In this document: positions 31,611 through 31,669 of the stretch, in pieces | How positions within the stretch are numbered: the first letter of the stretch is position 1 | How the letters are laid out: each line of letters begins with the position of its first letter | Source of the DNA: Clostridiales bacterium | GTDB lineage: Bacteria > Bacillota > Clostridia > Lachnospirales > Lachnospiraceae | Direction of reading: 5' to 3' | Assembly: GCA_019423835.1 (NCBI GenBank) | Contig: JAHZAR010000025.1 | Location: forward strand, 1 to 31,669 | DNA length: 31,669 bases | Notes under the pieces: generated by a model | The model's database searches: none | Told to the model about the DNA's origin: nothing | What the model saw: only the letters and a program-made list of their open reading frames with translations | Translations under genes and position numbers: made by a program

Positions 31611-31662
31611 CGCTGGTATAATGTCCGCTCTTACGGACATTATACCATATCCTCCGGATATG
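31611..31662. repeat. Palindromic repeat, copy C
   Basis: TGGTATAATGTCCG at 31614-31627, loop CTCTTA, CGGACATTATACCA at 31634-31647: a perfect 14-bp stem. The second palindrome CATATCC-TCC-GGATATG follows at 31646-31662, as in copy A. Compared with copies A/B, the base pair A-T in the stem has become T-A, and the loop differs. GCGC precedes the stem in both B and C. It lies upstream of the rhomboid operon. Confidence 0.8.
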
Positions 31663-31669
31663 GCAGCCT

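Overview
The window looks like chromosomal DNA of a spore-forming, anaerobic Lachnospiraceae-type Clostridia (Clostridium/Enterocloster/Lachnoclostridium neighbourhood). This is inferred from moderate GC content, strong AGGAGG-type ribosome sites, a forespore protease gene (yyaC) with a sigma-F/sigma-G-like promoter, a long CBS/DRTGG-type manganese pyrophosphatase, and families typical of these bacteria (DUF1576, DUF5711, TSCPD/TIGR03905, butyrate-type CoA-transferase). Most genes lie on the minus strand. Only four are on the plus strand: the ABC-class ATPase, the CoA-transferase, the TSCPD protein and murG. I saw no rRNA, tRNA, CRISPR array, insertion sequence or phage.

Layout. (1) 1-143: a structured repeat region; a diverged copy of the same palindrome closes the window at 31611-31662. 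(2) 331-2172: ABC-class ATPase. (3) 2232-6328: a Gtr-like glycosylation pair (GT2 transferase plus polytopic glucosyltransferase) and a DUF1576 membrane protein. (4) 6505-11275: cysK, topB, a shikimate-kinase paralogue and a flavin reductase with a lysine-rich tail. (5) 11450-16546: central metabolism: CBS-type pyrophosphatase, ROK glucokinase and transketolase, each largely with its own signals. (6) 16607-22162: cell-envelope and sporulation-linked unknowns: DUF5711, a LysM protein with what looks like a dead JAMM/MPN domain, YyaC, a coiled-coil membrane protein and a small cytosolic protein. (7) 22310-25144: a CoA-transferase convergent with pgi. (8) 25384-28015: an unknown membrane protein, and the divergent mtnN/TSCPD pair whose promoters overlap at their -35 boxes. 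(9) 28389-31565: a small tail-anchored protein, an extra murG, and a rhomboid protease/HIT/ECF-like sigma factor operon.

Glucokinase, glucose-6-phosphate isomerase and transketolase together cover entry of glucose into glycolysis and the pentose phosphate pathway. Promoters with 17-19 bp spacing are visible for many units. Several start codons have been moved inward from the longest reading frame because a clear Shine-Dalgarno site, or a promoter -10 box overlapping the upstream start, decides the matter.

The best leads for something new are: the rhomboid + sigma factor + tail-anchored protein neighbourhood interrupted by murG; the pseudo-JAMM/LysM envelope protein; the CoA-transferase with glycine at the expected catalytic glutamate; the palindromic repeat with a compensatory base change; and the overlapping mtnN/TSCPD promoters with a terminator-like hairpin in the TSCPD leader.
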